Assembly: GCA_016789405.1 (NCBI GenBank)
Contig: JAEUPQ010000029.1
Coordinates: forward strand, 1-64,000
Source: Lysobacteraceae bacterium
GTDB lineage: Bacteria > Pseudomonadota > Gammaproteobacteria > Xanthomonadales > Xanthomonadaceae
Direction of reading: 5' to 3'
DNA length: 64,000 bases
A program made the translations under genes and the position numbers. The notes under the pieces were generated by a model. It was not told the DNA's origin. It saw nothing but the letters and a program-made list of their open reading frames with translations, and ran no database searches. This document shows, piece by piece, positions 8,817 to 17,644 of the stretch (its first letter is position 1; every line of letters starts with the position of its first letter).

Positions 8817-9677
8817 ATGACCACCCTCATCGCCCCACGCGTCCACGACATCGGCGGTTTCGACGTCCGCCGCGCCGTGCCCTCGATCCAGGCCCGCAGC
8901 GTCGGGCCCTTCGTGTTCGTCGACCACATCGGCCCGGCCGTGTTCGCGCCGGAGACCGGGATGGACGTCCGCCCGCACCCGCACATCGGCTTGGCCACGG
9001 TGACCTTCCTGTGGTCGGGGCACATCCACCATCGCGACAGCCTCGGCACGCGGCAGGACATCGGCCCCGGTGCCGTGAACTGGATGACCGCCGGGCGAGG
9101 TATCGCCCACTCCGAGCGCACACCGGCGGCCCTGCGCGCATCGGGTCACACGCTGCACGGCCTGCAGACGTGGGTGGCCTTGCCGAAGGCTTTCGAGGAC
9201 ACCGACCCCGCATTCCACCATCATCCCGCGGACACCCTGCCGCGCCAGGAAAGCGTCGGAGCCCTCCAGCGCGTGGTCGCGGGTCGTGCGCTGGGCGAGG
9301 AGTCGCCGGTGCAGGTGTTCACCGACACCCTCTACGTGGCCATCGATCTGTCGCCGGGCGCGGAGATCGAACTGGATGCCTCGCATCCCGAGCGGGCGCT
9401 CTACGTGCTCGAAGGCGAGAGCCAGCTCGACGGCACCGACATCCCGCCGATGCACCTGGTGGTGCTCGATCGCGGTGCGCGCCACCGGCTGCGCGCGAAG
9501 TCGCCGGTCAAGGCGATGCTGCTGGGCGGCGAGCCGCTCGACGGTCCTCGTCACCTGTGGTGGAACTTCGTGTCCTCATCGAAGGACCGCATCGAACAGG
9601 CCAAGCGCGACTGGATCCTCGGCAATTTCGGCCACGTGCCGGGCGAGACGGAGTTCATTCCGCTGCCGGAGCGGTGA
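8817..9677 (+). CDS. Pirin family protein
   Basis: This 286-residue bicupin shows the pirin signature: VRPHPHIGLATVTFLWSG, HRDSLG, NWMTAGRGIAHSER and LHGLQTWVALP. His54, His56 and His98, together with Glu100, would form the N-terminal iron site. Some bacterial pirins have quercetin 2,3-dioxygenase activity and others regulate metabolic enzymes, so the role is left open. The C-terminal cupin includes LGGEPLDGPRHLWWNFVSSS, a conserved pirin segment. No signal peptide is present. The gene ends just before a perfect inverted repeat that separates it from the convergent amidase gene. Confidence 0.9.
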   Translation: MTTLIAPRVHDIGGFDVRRAVPSIQARSVGPFVFVDHIGPAVFAPETGMDVRPHPHIGLATVTFLWSGHIHHRDSLGTRQDIGPGAVNWMTAGRGIAHSERTPAALRASGHTLHGLQTWVALPKAFEDTDPAFHHHPADTLPRQESVGALQRVVAGRALGEESPVQVFTDTLYVAIDLSPGAEIELDASHPERALYVLEGESQLDGTDIPPMHLVVLDRGARHRLRAKSPVKAMLLGGEPLDGPRHLWWNFVSSSKDRIEQAKRDWILGNFGHVPGETEFIPLPER

Positions 9678-9700
9678 GTCGATATCGAAGCTTGCTCTTG

Positions 9701-9760
9701 TGGGAGCGACGCAAGTCGCGACGCTCTTCCGGTGCTCCGTCGCGACTTGCGTCGCTCCCA
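9701..9760. repeat. REP-like palindromic element, 23-bp perfect inverted repeat
   Basis: The arms 9701-9723 and 9738-9760 are perfect reverse complements around a 14-base loop. The arm begins TGGGAGCGACGCAAGTCGCG, and its inner part is itself nearly palindromic. Elements starting TGGGAGCGAC are common extragenic repeats in Xanthomonadales and pseudomonads. The position between convergent genes suggests it also acts as a terminator. Confidence 0.8.
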
Positions 9761-9767
9761 TAAAAGA

Positions 9768-10346
9768 TCAGGGCTGCAACCGCTCCCAGCGCACGGCCTG
9801 CATGATCCGGTCCCAGGGAAACAGCGGCCCCGGGTCGCGTTTGCGCGGCACCAGCACGGATGGGTCGTCCAGCGCCTGTTCCATCTCTCGGTCCAGGTCC
9901 TCGTGGCCGGCGATGAACTTCACCGACGGAAACTGCGCCTGCAGGTGCGCCAGCAGCGCGATCAACGCGACGACCTGGGCCTCGGGGTAGGGCTCGTCCA
10001 TCGCCTGGTGCTTCGAATCGCGCCAGTGCGGATAGCGACCGGTGTTGACCAGTTCGATGCCGATCGAACGCGGGTTGTGGCCGCGCACGTGGTGGGCCAC
10101 GCGGTCCGGGCGCACGTAGATCAGCACGCGGCCGTCGCGATCGATGTAGTAATGGCCGCTGTTGCCGGTGCCGCTGCCCTCGTAGAGCACTCGCTCGCCG
10201 AACTCCCGGGCCGAGGCCAGCGTCGGCGTTTCGGTGCAGTGGACGACCACGAGGTCGATCTGCGAGAGCGGGCGGGCGTCGAGTTTCTGCTCGTAGGGCA
10301 GGGGGGCGATCTCGACGGGGGGCATCGGCGGCAGGTCGGGCAGCAT
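9768..10346 (-). CDS. AmpD-like N-acetylmuramoyl-L-alanine amidase (Amidase_2 fold)
   Basis: The 192-residue protein has the Amidase_2 (type 2 amidase, PGRP-like) zinc site. His36 lies in VVVHCTET, a second His in VAHHVRGHNPRSIGIELVN, and the terminal motif is GHEDLDRE with RKRDPGPLFPW. These enzymes cut the bond between MurNAc and L-Ala. There is no signal peptide, so by analogy with AmpD it would act on cytoplasmic anhydro-muropeptides during wall recycling. The N-terminal Pro-rich segment (LPPMPPVEIAPLP) is not part of the core. It diverges from the MOSC gene with only 23 bp between start codons. Confidence 0.85.
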   Translation of the reverse strand: MLPDLPPMPPVEIAPLPYEQKLDARPLSQIDLVVVHCTETPTLASAREFGERVLYEGSGTGNSGHYYIDRDGRVLIYVRPDRVAHHVRGHNPRSIGIELVNTGRYPHWRDSKHQAMDEPYPEAQVVALIALLAHLQAQFPSVKFIAGHEDLDREMEQALDDPSVLVPRKRDPGPLFPWDRIMQAVRWERLQP

Positions 10347-10369
10347 GGCCCGGATGCTAGCATCTGCGC

Positions 10370-10870
10370 ATGTCGCTCCCGCCCCCTGGTTCCGAACTCC
10401 ATGCCTTGATGACGCAGTTCCCCCGTGCGGGAACGGTGCGCTGGATCGGCTTGCGGCCCGCCCGCGACGTGCCGATGCGCGTGGTCGAAGCTGCCGAAGC
10501 CATCGCCGGCAAGGGCTTGCGCGGCGACCGCTACGCCAGCAGCAGTGGCAAGCGCGGCGTCACCCTGATCCAGGCCGAGCACCTGCCCGTCATCGCTGCG
10601 CTGGCCGGGCTGGACGCGATCGAGCCCGCGACGCTGCGCCGCAACCTCGTCGTCTCGGGGCTGCCGGTGATCGCGTTGAAGGGTCGGCGTTTCCGGATCG
10701 GGGAGGTGCTCTTCGAAGGCACCGAGCCCGGCGACCCGTGCTCGCGCATGGAAGCCGCACTCGGCCCCGGCGGCTACAACGCAATGCGCGGCCATGGCGG
10801 GCTGTGCGCACGGATCCTCGAAGGCGGCACCCTGCGCATCGGCGACACGGTGACCTGGGTCGACGACTGA
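10370..10870 (+). CDS. MOSC domain-containing protein
   Basis: The 166-residue protein is a single MOSC domain, the sulfur-carrier domain of molybdenum cofactor sulfurases, found in YiiM/YuaD-type proteins. It shows GKGLRGDRYA near residue 50, GVTLIQAEHL, RRNLVVSGL, and GDPCSRMEAALGPGGYNAMRGHGGLCARIL near the C-terminus (positions about 124-153), which contains the conserved Cys. Such stand-alone MOSC proteins may handle reduced sulfur or detoxify hydroxylated purines. No substrate can be assigned. It precedes the alpha/beta hydrolase by about 96 bp. Confidence 0.88.
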   Translation: MSLPPPGSELHALMTQFPRAGTVRWIGLRPARDVPMRVVEAAEAIAGKGLRGDRYASSSGKRGVTLIQAEHLPVIAALAGLDAIEPATLRRNLVVSGLPVIALKGRRFRIGEVLFEGTEPGDPCSRMEAALGPGGYNAMRGHGGLCARILEGGTLRIGDTVTWVDD

Positions 10871-10966
10871 TCCGCGACGTTCCCGCACTGACCGCGTTCC
10901 CGCGTACCTGTGCCGCGACGCCTCCCCATTCCACGATCCAACGACGTTCTACGAGGAATTCCCCGC

Positions 10967-11497
10967 GTGCGCGGACACTGCATTCTTTCCCACGGTTTCG
11001 AGAGCGGCCCCGAGGCCACCAAGGTGACCGCGCTCGCCGACGTCGCCGAGCGTTTCGGCTGGACCCATGAGCGCCCCGATTACACCGATCTGGACGCGCA
11101 GCGCGAGGCCAGCCCCGTGGGCGATGTCATCGGTCGACTCGACCGCCTGCGTGCGCTGGCGACGGCCGCTGCCGCGCGCGGGCCGCTGGTGCTGGCCGGC
11201 TCCAGTCTCGGCGCCTACATTTCCGCATCCATCGCGCTCGAGATTCCGACGAGGGCGCTGTTCCTGATGGCACCGCCGTTGACCATGGGGCCGCTGGCCG
11301 CACTCGACGCGCCGAAGATCCCGATTTCGATCATCCATGGTTGGGACGACGAACTGATTCCGGCCATGTCGGTCGCGCAGTGGGCGCACGCCCGCCGCGC
11401 GCGCATCCTGCTGGTGGACGACGGGCATCGCCTGTCCTCGCACGTCCGGGCGTCCGCGGACGCCTTCGCCGCGCTGCTGTCGGAGGTGACGGCATGA
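10967..11497 (+). CDS. Alpha/beta-fold hydrolase (YqiA/UPF0227-like size)
   Basis: I place the start at GTG 10967 because GAGGAA lies 8 bases upstream and the protein then begins at the first beta strand ([15 protein letters not shown]). The open frame continues back to a GTG at 10910. The 176-residue product has a nucleophile elbow GSSLGAY (Ser in LAGSSLGAY), an acid in HGWDDELIP and a His in DDGHRL, giving a complete Ser-Asp-His triad. It is a small cytoplasmic esterase-like hydrolase of unknown substrate. Its TGA overlaps the ATG of rlmKL (ATGA), which implies translational coupling. Confidence 0.85.
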   Translation: MRGHCILSHGFESGPEATKVTALADVAERFGWTHERPDYTDLDAQREASPVGDVIGRLDRLRALATAAAARGPLVLAGSSLGAYISASIALEIPTRALFLMAPPLTMGPLAALDAPKIPISIIHGWDDELIPAMSVAQWAHARRARILLVDDGHRLSSHVRASADAFAALLSEVTA

Positions 11498-13680
11498 AGC
11501 AGGGCAACATGAAATTCTTCGTCAGCTGCGCCAAAGGCCTGGAATACCTGCTCTCCGACGAACTGGTGGCGCTGGGCTGCGCGCATGCGACCGCTGCACG
11601 CGCCGGCGCGAACGCCGAAGGCACGCTTGTCGATGCGCAGCGGGCGGTCCTGTGGTCGCGACTTGCCAGTCGCGTGCTGTGGCCGATCGCCGAGTACGAC
11701 TGCCCTGACGAACGTGCGCTGTATGCCGGTGCCGCCGCGATCGACTGGTCGCAGCACCTGCGGGTCGGCATGAGCCTCGCCGTCGACGCGCATGTGTCGG
11801 GCGACGCGATCACCCATGCGCGCTACGCCGCGCAGCGCATCAAGGATGCCGTCGTCGATACCCTGCGTGGTCCCGACGGCGAGCGGCCGAGCGTCGATCT
11901 CGACCAGCCGGACCTGCGCCTCAACCTGGTGGTCAAGACCAACAAGGCCGGCGCGTCGAAGGCCATCCTGTCGGTCGATCTGGGCGGCGGACCGCTGCAC
12001 CGCCGCGGCTGGCGGCAGACGCAGGGCGAGGCCCCGCTGAAGGAGAATCTCGCCGCTGCCGTGCTGATGCGCGGTGGCTGGCCGGCGCTGTACCACGAAG
12101 GCGGCGCCCTGCTGGATCCCATGTGCGGCAGCGGCACGCTGTTGATCGAAGGTGCGCTGATGGCGGCCGACGTGGCGCCGGGCCTGTCGCGTGATGGCCT
12201 GCCGCTGCAGACGCCTTCGCGCTGGCGACAGTTCGATGTGCTGGCCTGGCGCGCGCTGGTCGAGGACGCCGAGGCGCGTGCACAGGCCGGCATGGCCGCG
12301 CTACGTGAAGCCTTCCATGGCAGCGATCTCGATCCGCATGCGGTGCGTGCCGCGCGCGAGAATGCCGAGCGTGCCGGTGTCGCCGACAAGCTGCGCTTCG
12401 ATGTGCGCGACGTGGCCCAGCTCGCACCGCTTGCCGAATCGCGAGGACTGGTTGCGTGCAATCCGCCGTACGACGCCCGCCTGGCCGCCGATCCGATGCT
12501 CTATCGCGCGCTCGGTGACGGGCTCAAGCGCGCCGTGCCTGGCTGGAAGGCCAGCCTGCTCTGTGGCGACGCGGAGCTGGCGCGTGCGACGGGCCTGCGC
12601 GCGGCGAAGAAGTACCAGGTGTTCAACGGCGCGATCGAATGCGCGCTGATCGTCTGCGATCCGGTGCTGCCGCCGCAGCGCGAACGGCCGGTCGATGCCG
12701 TGCCGCAGGCCTTGGGCGAAGGCGCGCAGATGGTCGCCAATCGCCTGCGCAAGAACCTCAAGGCCTCGAAATCGTGGCGCGAGCGCGAGGGCATCCACTG
12801 CTGGCGCGCCTACGATGCCGACATCCCTGAATATGCCGCCGCGATCGACGTCTACACAACTGAAGATACCGGCGAACGCTGGCTGCATGTGCAGGAATAC
12901 GCCGCGCCGGCCGAGATCCCCGAAACGACCACGCGCAAGCGCCTGCAGGATCTGCTCGCCGGCGCGCGCGAGGCTTTCGATGTCCCGCGTGAGCGCGTCG
13001 CGGTGAAGACCCGCGCCAAGGGCAAGGGCGGCAGCAAATACGCCGACAGCGGCGCGTTCAAGCGCGGCGAGACCCTGGTGGTGCGCGAAGGTGCGGCGAA
13101 GCTCAAGGTGAATCTGTTCGATTACCTCGACACTGGCCTGTTCCTCGACCACCGTCCGATGCGCCTGCGCATCGCAGCCGAGGCGAAGGACGCGCGTTTC
13201 CTCAATCTGTTCGCCTACACCGGCGCGGCCAGCGTGCATGCGGCGGTGGGTGGCGCGGCGCGCACGACCACGGTCGACCTGTCTGCGACCTATCTGCAGT
13301 GGTGTTCGGACAACCTGCGCCTCAATGGCCTGGTCGGCGAGCGCCATCGCCTGGTGCAGGCCGACGTGCTGCAGTGGCTGCTCTCCGATCGCGGCGAGTA
13401 CGACCTGGTGTTCTGTGATCCGCCGACGTTCTCGAACTCCGCGCGCGCCGAGGATTTCGACGTGCAGCGCGACCATGTCCGCCTGCTGCAGGCGGCGATG
13501 GCGCGCCTGTCGTTCGGCGGCACGCTCTACTTCTCGAACAACTACCGTCGCTTCCGCTTCGACGACGCCGCGATCTCCGCGTTCGCGTCGGTGGAGGAGA
13601 TTTCGCCGGAGACCATCCCGCAGGATTTCGCGCGTAACCCGAGGATCCATCGGGCGTGGAGGCTGCGGGGAGTGGGCTGA
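11494..13680 (+). CDS. rlmL: Bifunctional 23S rRNA methyltransferase RlmKL
   Basis: The start at ATG 11494 overlaps the preceding stop, and the 728-residue product is close to the 702 residues of E. coli RlmKL. In order it has a THUMP RNA-binding domain (about 50-165), a first Rossmann methyltransferase domain with [15 protein letters not shown] and the catalytic [12 protein letters not shown], and a second domain with [16 protein letters not shown] and [17 protein letters not shown]. In E. coli the N-terminal half (RlmL) makes m2G2445 and the C-terminal half (RlmK) makes m7G2069 in 23S rRNA. A second start at 11509 (MKFFVSC) is possible. The C-terminus is followed by a repeat-rich intergenic region. 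Confidence 0.95.
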   Translation: MKQGNMKFFVSCAKGLEYLLSDELVALGCAHATAARAGANAEGTLVDAQRAVLWSRLASRVLWPIAEYDCPDERALYAGAAAIDWSQHLRVGMSLAVDAHVSGDAITHARYAAQRIKDAVVDTLRGPDGERPSVDLDQPDLRLNLVVKTNKAGASKAILSVDLGGGPLHRRGWRQTQGEAPLKENLAAAVLMRGGWPALYHEGGALLDPMCGSGTLLIEGALMAADVAPGLSRDGLPLQTPSRWRQFDVLAWRALVEDAEARAQAGMAALREAFHGSDLDPHAVRAARENAERAGVADKLRFDVRDVAQLAPLAESRGLVACNPPYDARLAADPMLYRALGDGLKRAVPGWKASLLCGDAELARATGLRAAKKYQVFNGAIECALIVCDPVLPPQRERPVDAVPQALGEGAQMVANRLRKNLKASKSWREREGIHCWRAYDADIPEYAAAIDVYTTEDTGERWLHVQEYAAPAEIPETTTRKRLQDLLAGAREAFDVPRERVAVKTRAKGKGGSKYADSGAFKRGETLVVREGAAKLKVNLFDYLDTGLFLDHRPMRLRIAAEAKDARFLNLFAYTGAASVHAAVGGAARTTTVDLSATYLQWCSDNLRLNGLVGERHRLVQADVLQWLLSDRGEYDLVFCDPPTFSNSARAEDFDVQRDHVRLLQAAMARLSFGGTLYFSNNYRRFRFDDAAISAFASVEEISPETIPQDFARNPRIHRAWRLRGVG

Positions 13681-14088
13681 GCTTGATGTCATCCCGAGCC
13701 GCAGGTGAGGGACCTGTTTTCCGCCATTGAGTATCCAAGCAATACTGCGAGATAGACCTCTCGTCCCTTGTTTCGCTCGCTGCCGCGAGCGAGTTACTTT
13801 TCTTTGCTTGTGCAAAGAAAAGGTAACCAAAAGAAAGCACACCCCGTCGGTTGCGCCCGTCGCTGCGCGCCGGGTTCACGGAATTTGCGGGGTTTTTCGA
13901 CAAGACGTCCATGTCTTGTCGAAAAACGCGCGGCGTCCTGCCGCGCGCCCTGCGGGCCTGATCCGCCAATCCCGTCGCAACCAGGGGCCCCGGTAGATCA
14001 AGGTCAAAACCAGCGCCTGCTTTTGGCTCAATGCCGCAGTTCGTGTTGATTCAAGAGCAATGCGAGCCCTCGCGGAAAGTCTCTCGCA
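13681..14088. repeat. Intergenic region with a cluster of hairpins
   Basis: No gene is visible in these 408 bp. Between 13774 and 13927 there are three stem-loops: CGCTCGC/GCGAGCG (13774-13791), an A/T-rich stem GTTACTTTTCTTTGC against GCAAAGAAAAGGTAAC (13793-13827), and a perfect 15-bp stem with arms 13892-13906 and 13913-13927 around a 6-base loop. A GC-rich inverted segment follows. Sequences built on ACTTTTCTTTGC...GCAAAGAAAAG recur many times in Xanthomonadales genomes, so this is probably a dispersed repetitive element. It may terminate rlmKL and the convergent lipocalin operon. Confidence 0.65.
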
Positions 14089-14640
14089 TCAAGGCGCTGC
14101 CGCACGCTGCGGCACCCGACGCAGCTGCGACACGTCGTAGCCCAGGTCTCTCAGGCGCGCGACGTGGGCGTCGTAGTCGGCGTCGGAAATCGTTGGCGTG
14201 CGCGCCATCACCCAGACGTAATCCCGGGCGCTGCGCCCGACGATGGTCTGCTGGTAGGCGTCGTCGACATGCACGATCACGTATTCGGCCTTGATCGGCC
14301 AGACGAACTGCATGCCCCAGACGGCATTGCCGGTGCCCGGCCGAACGGTGCCGACGGGGCGCATGGTCTTCACCGGGGCGTCGAAGCTGCCCTTGCGCTG
14401 GCGATAGGTGGTCTGCACCTTGCCGTCCTCGCGCAGAGCGTAGGACTCGATGGCGTCATGGGCATCCTTCTCGATGAAGGTCGGGATGTGCGCGATGACG
14501 TACCAGTCGCCCATGAAACGCGGCAGGTCGACCTGGGCGACCGGCGGGATGGTCGGTGCGTTGCGTCCGCCGAAGGCGTACACCCCGCCCACGGTGAGTG
14601 CGCCGGCGGCCAGCGCGATCGCGATCAATCCTGTCTTCAT
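14089..14640 (-). CDS. Lipocalin family protein (Blc-like), end of the lipid operon
   Basis: The 183-residue protein has an N-terminal hydrophobic signal segment (MKTGLIAIALAAGALTVGG) and the lipocalin start motif FMGDWYVIAHIP, followed by GRSARDYVWVMARTP and the short C-terminal helix typical of bacterial Blc. Unlike E. coli Blc there is no lipobox Cys, so it is likely periplasmic or anchored only by its signal segment. Blc-type lipocalins bind fatty acids or lysophospholipids. As the last gene of a seven-gene operon (25 bp after the second methyltransferase) it may carry or protect the modified acyl chains; that is inference. Confidence 0.88.
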   Translation of the reverse strand: MKTGLIAIALAAGALTVGGVYAFGGRNAPTIPPVAQVDLPRFMGDWYVIAHIPTFIEKDAHDAIESYALREDGKVQTTYRQRKGSFDAPVKTMRPVGTVRPGTGNAVWGMQFVWPIKAEYVIVHVDDAYQQTIVGRSARDYVWVMARTPTISDADYDAHVARLRDLGYDVSQLRRVPQRAAAP

Positions 14641-14665
14641 GCGTATGCCCTCGTGCTCGTCGATG

Positions 14666-15760
14666 TCATTCCTGTTTCGCGAAGCGATAGTGCGCGACCA
14701 GCCACTCCTGGCCGTCGGCGTAGCCGAACAGTTCCGCGCAGGCCATCCAGAACATCCGCCAGCGCTGGAACCACAGGCCGGCGTGCTCGCCGTAGGCTTC
14801 GCGCAGCACCGCCATCACGGCATCGCGGTTCCTGTCCTGGTTCTGCAGCCAGTGGTTCGCGGTCTTTTCGTAGTGCGTGCCATCGACGTGCCAGCGCTGT
14901 TCGATGCGCAGCGCCTTCTGGAACCACAGCAGCGTGTCGGATGCTGGCATCAGGCCCCCGGTGAAGAAATGTCGCCCCATCCAGTTGTCTTCGCCCTCGG
15001 TCTCGAAGGGATACATCAGGGTGCGATGGGCGAAGATGTGGACGAATAGCTTGCCTTCGGGCTTCAGCCAGCCGGCGATGTTGCCGAGCAGGGTGTCGTA
15101 GTTGCGCATGTGTTCGAACATTTCGATCGAGACGCAGCGATCGAAGGTCTCGCCCGGCAGTTGCAGTCGGTTGACGTCGCAGGTCACGACCTCGACGTTG
15201 TGCAGGCCGCGTTCGCGGCATTGGCCGAGGATGTGCTCGCGCTGCGGTCGTGAATTGGAAATGGCGGTGATGCGCGCGTTCGGAAAGTGCTCGGCCATCC
15301 ACAGCGTCAGCGAGCCCCAGCCGCAGCCCAGTTCGAGGATGCGCTGGCCGTCTGCGAGGTCAGCGCGTTCGCCGTACAGCGCGAGCATTGCGTCCTCTGC
15401 CTGGTCCAGGGTTTCGTCGCCGCGCGGATAGTAGGCCGACGAGTACTTCAGCCGACGCCCGAGGCAGAGCCTGAAGAAATCCGGCGGCAATTCGTAGTGC
15501 TGGGCATTGGCGGCATCGGTGTGGATCGCGACCGGGCTCTCGCGAAGTTCGGCGATGCGTTGGCGGAAGCGCTCGGCCTGCGCCTGCAGGCCGCCGACGC
15601 GTTCGGCCATCAGTCGTGCTTCGCACTGGCGTCGGATCCCCAGGCGCAGCAGCGCATCGGGCAGCAGGCCGCGCTCGGCCAAGCCCAGCAGGCCCGGGCC
15701 GGGCTGGTCCTGGGGGAGTTCGCAGGCGTCGTTCGACGGCAGGGCGGTGGTCCGGCTCAT
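14666..15760 (-). CDS. Cfa-like SAM-dependent methyltransferase (second copy)
   Basis: The start is ATG 15760, overlapping the DUF2878 stop as ATGA. The 364-residue protein belongs to the Mycolic acid/cyclopropane synthase fold: HYELPPDFFRLCLG, YSSAYYPRGDETLDQAED, the SAM loop ILELGCGWGSLTLWMAEHF, and SIEMFEHMRNY. It lacks the C-terminal CExGFR segment present in the operon's first Cfa protein and ends instead in WMACAELFGYADGQEW. This places it with the class often named coclaurine N-methyltransferase-like rather than with true Cfa. A role in methylating an unsaturated acyl chain is inferred from context. Confidence 0.88.
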   Translation of the reverse strand: MSRTTALPSNDACELPQDQPGPGLLGLAERGLLPDALLRLGIRRQCEARLMAERVGGLQAQAERFRQRIAELRESPVAIHTDAANAQHYELPPDFFRLCLGRRLKYSSAYYPRGDETLDQAEDAMLALYGERADLADGQRILELGCGWGSLTLWMAEHFPNARITAISNSRPQREHILGQCRERGLHNVEVVTCDVNRLQLPGETFDRCVSIEMFEHMRNYDTLLGNIAGWLKPEGKLFVHIFAHRTLMYPFETEGEDNWMGRHFFTGGLMPASDTLLWFQKALRIEQRWHVDGTHYEKTANHWLQNQDRNRDAVMAVLREAYGEHAGLWFQRWRMFWMACAELFGYADGQEWLVAHYRFAKQE

Positions 15761-16329
15761 GGGGCATGTCCTCGGGGCGGAATCGGATCGGAGAGTGAAG
15801 TGCCTGTCGGCAGTCGGGTCGCGAGCAGCACGAGGGCGGGAAGCGCGAGGCTCCAGGCCAGAGCAAGCACGGCGATGGCCTGCCAGCGGGGTTCGGCGAC
15901 ATCGATGGCCTGCCAGCCGCGTGCGGCGCCGAGATAGGCGAGCGGCCCGCCGATCGCGCCGATCGCCATGGCGAGGTACGGTCGCCCAAGCAGGACACGC
16001 ATCGACCGACGCAGCGTCAGCGCGAAGCAGGCCCAGATCGCGAGCAGCCAGAGCGGCGCGCCGCCGGGGAAGGCGGGCGACGACGCGGCGTAGTTCGCCA
16101 GCCCGCTGGATGCCATGGCGCCATCGACCAGCACGCCGCAGGCCAGCGCTGCGGCCAGCAGGCGCAGGTCGATGCTGCGTTCGCGCGACTGCTGCAATTG
16201 CACGGCGACGAACAGCGCCGCTGCCGCGACGCCCGGCCACCACAGGCCTTTTCCGGCGCCGATCACGGCCGCGAACCACACCGCCTGGTAGGCGAGTGCA
16301 TTGGTCCAGAGGCGTGCGCGTTCGTTCAT
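15757..16329 (-). CDS. DUF2878-like integral membrane protein
   Basis: The 190-residue protein is mostly hydrophobic, with about five membrane segments: ALAYQAVWFAAVIGAG, WPGVAAAALFVAVQL, LRLLAAALACGVLVDG, PLWLLAIWACFALTL and the final IAVLALAWSLALPALVLLA. Both its size and its place between Cfa-type methyltransferases fit DUF2878, a family of inner-membrane proteins seen in similar lipid clusters of Vibrio and Shewanella. Its molecular role is unknown. It starts 10 bp after the first Cfa gene and overlaps the second methyltransferase by 4 bp, so it is tightly coupled to both. Confidence 0.75.
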   Translation of the reverse strand: MNERARLWTNALAYQAVWFAAVIGAGKGLWWPGVAAAALFVAVQLQQSRERSIDLRLLAAALACGVLVDGAMASSGLANYAASSPAFPGGAPLWLLAIWACFALTLRRSMRVLLGRPYLAMAIGAIGGPLAYLGAARGWQAIDVAEPRWQAIAVLALAWSLALPALVLLATRLPTGTSLSDPIPPRGHAP

Positions 16330-16339
16330 CGCGCGCGGC

Positions 16340-17644
16340 TCAGGCCTGCAGCCTGGCGGTTTCGGGGAAGGCCGGCATCGGTGCGCTGCCGCGGTGTCCC
16401 GGTCGCGCCATCAGCAGTTGCGCCACGCCGATCGATCGTTCGCGGAAACCACCTTCGCAGTAGGCGAGATAGAACTGCCACATCGCGATGAATCGGTCGT
16501 CGAAGCCCTGTGCGCGCACCTCGGGCAGCGCGGCGAGGAAGCGATGGCGCCAGGCTTCGAGCGTGCGCGCATACGACAGCCCGAAATCCTCCAGTTGGAT
16601 CAGCGCGAGGTCGCTGGCACGCGACTTCGCTTGCACCATCGCCGCGATCGACGGGATGAAGCTGCCCGGGAACACGTGGCGCTTGATGAAATCGACCGAG
16701 CGCAGCGCCTGCTCGTAGCGATGGTCCTCGATGGTGATCGCCTGGATCAACGCCAGCCCGTCCGGCTTGAGCAGCCGGCCGAGCGTGGCGAAATAGATGT
16801 CGAGGTATTCAGCGCCGATGGCTTCGATCATCTCGATCGACACCAGCTTGTCGTACTGGCCCTGGAGGTCGCGGTAGTCCTGCAGCAACAGCGTGACCCT
16901 GTCCTGCAGGCCGGCCTCGGCCACGCGCTGCGCGGCGAGCGCGTGCTGTTCCTTCGAGATCGTGGTGGTGGTGACGCGGCAGCCGTAGTGGGTTGCGGCA
17001 TGGACGGCGAAACCGCCCCAGCCCGTGCCGATCTCGATCACGTGGTCGCCGGGCTTGAGGTCGAGCTTGCGGCAGATGCGATCGAGCTTGCGCGCGGAGG
17101 CATCTTCCAGGCTGTCCTCGTCGCCCGCCCAGATGCCCGAGGAATACATCAGGTCTGGCGAGAGGAACAGCCGGAAGAAATCGTTGCCGAGGTCGTAATG
17201 CGCGGCGATGTTGCGACGACTGCCGTCGCGCGTATTGCGGCGCAGCGCGTGCCAGGCGCGCATGGCCAGGCCACCGATGCGCGCGGCGCCGGTTTCCATG
17301 CCGTCCAGCAGGTCGCGATTGCGCACCAGCAGTCGTACCAGTGCGACCAGGTCGCTGCAGCGCCAGTGACCGTCCATCCACGCTTCGCCGGCGCCCACGC
17401 TGCCGTTCGCGGCGATGGCGCGGTAGAAGCCGGGGGAATCGACGTCGATGCGCACGTCGAGGTCGACGACGGCCTGTGCCGGGTCGCCCACGACGATGGT
17501 GCCGAATGCATCGCACAGGGTCAGCCTGCCGTGGCGCAATCCGGACATGCGATCGACCAGCCGCTGGCGCAGGAAGCGATCGAACGCGCCGTAGTCGGCG
17601 TGCATCGCGTCGTTGGCGGAAGCATTGCGGGCGATCTCGTTCAT
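16340..17644 (-). CDS. Cyclopropane-fatty-acid-synthase family methyltransferase (UfaA1/UfaM-like)
   Basis: The start is ATG 17644, which follows CCAGGAG and overlaps the DUF1365 stop. The 434-residue protein has the ~130-residue N-terminal domain of Cfa proteins and then AAHYDLGNDFFRLFLS, MYSSGIW, the SAM-binding VIEIGTGWGGFAVHAA, SIEMIEAIG, an ITIEDHRY histidine motif and YCEGGFRER near the C-terminus, as in E. coli Cfa. It uses SAM to add a methyl or methylene carbon to a cis double bond of membrane phospholipid acyl chains. Beside a flavin oxidase and DUF1365 gene it resembles mycobacterial UfaA1 and Rhodobacter UfaM, so the product may be a methyl-branched or furan precursor and not a cyclopropane. 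Confidence 0.9.
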   Translation of the reverse strand: MNEIARNASANDAMHADYGAFDRFLRQRLVDRMSGLRHGRLTLCDAFGTIVVGDPAQAVVDLDVRIDVDSPGFYRAIAANGSVGAGEAWMDGHWRCSDLVALVRLLVRNRDLLDGMETGAARIGGLAMRAWHALRRNTRDGSRRNIAAHYDLGNDFFRLFLSPDLMYSSGIWAGDEDSLEDASARKLDRICRKLDLKPGDHVIEIGTGWGGFAVHAATHYGCRVTTTTISKEQHALAAQRVAEAGLQDRVTLLLQDYRDLQGQYDKLVSIEMIEAIGAEYLDIYFATLGRLLKPDGLALIQAITIEDHRYEQALRSVDFIKRHVFPGSFIPSIAAMVQAKSRASDLALIQLEDFGLSYARTLEAWRHRFLAALPEVRAQGFDDRFIAMWQFYLAYCEGGFRERSIGVAQLLMARPGHRGSAPMPAFPETARLQA

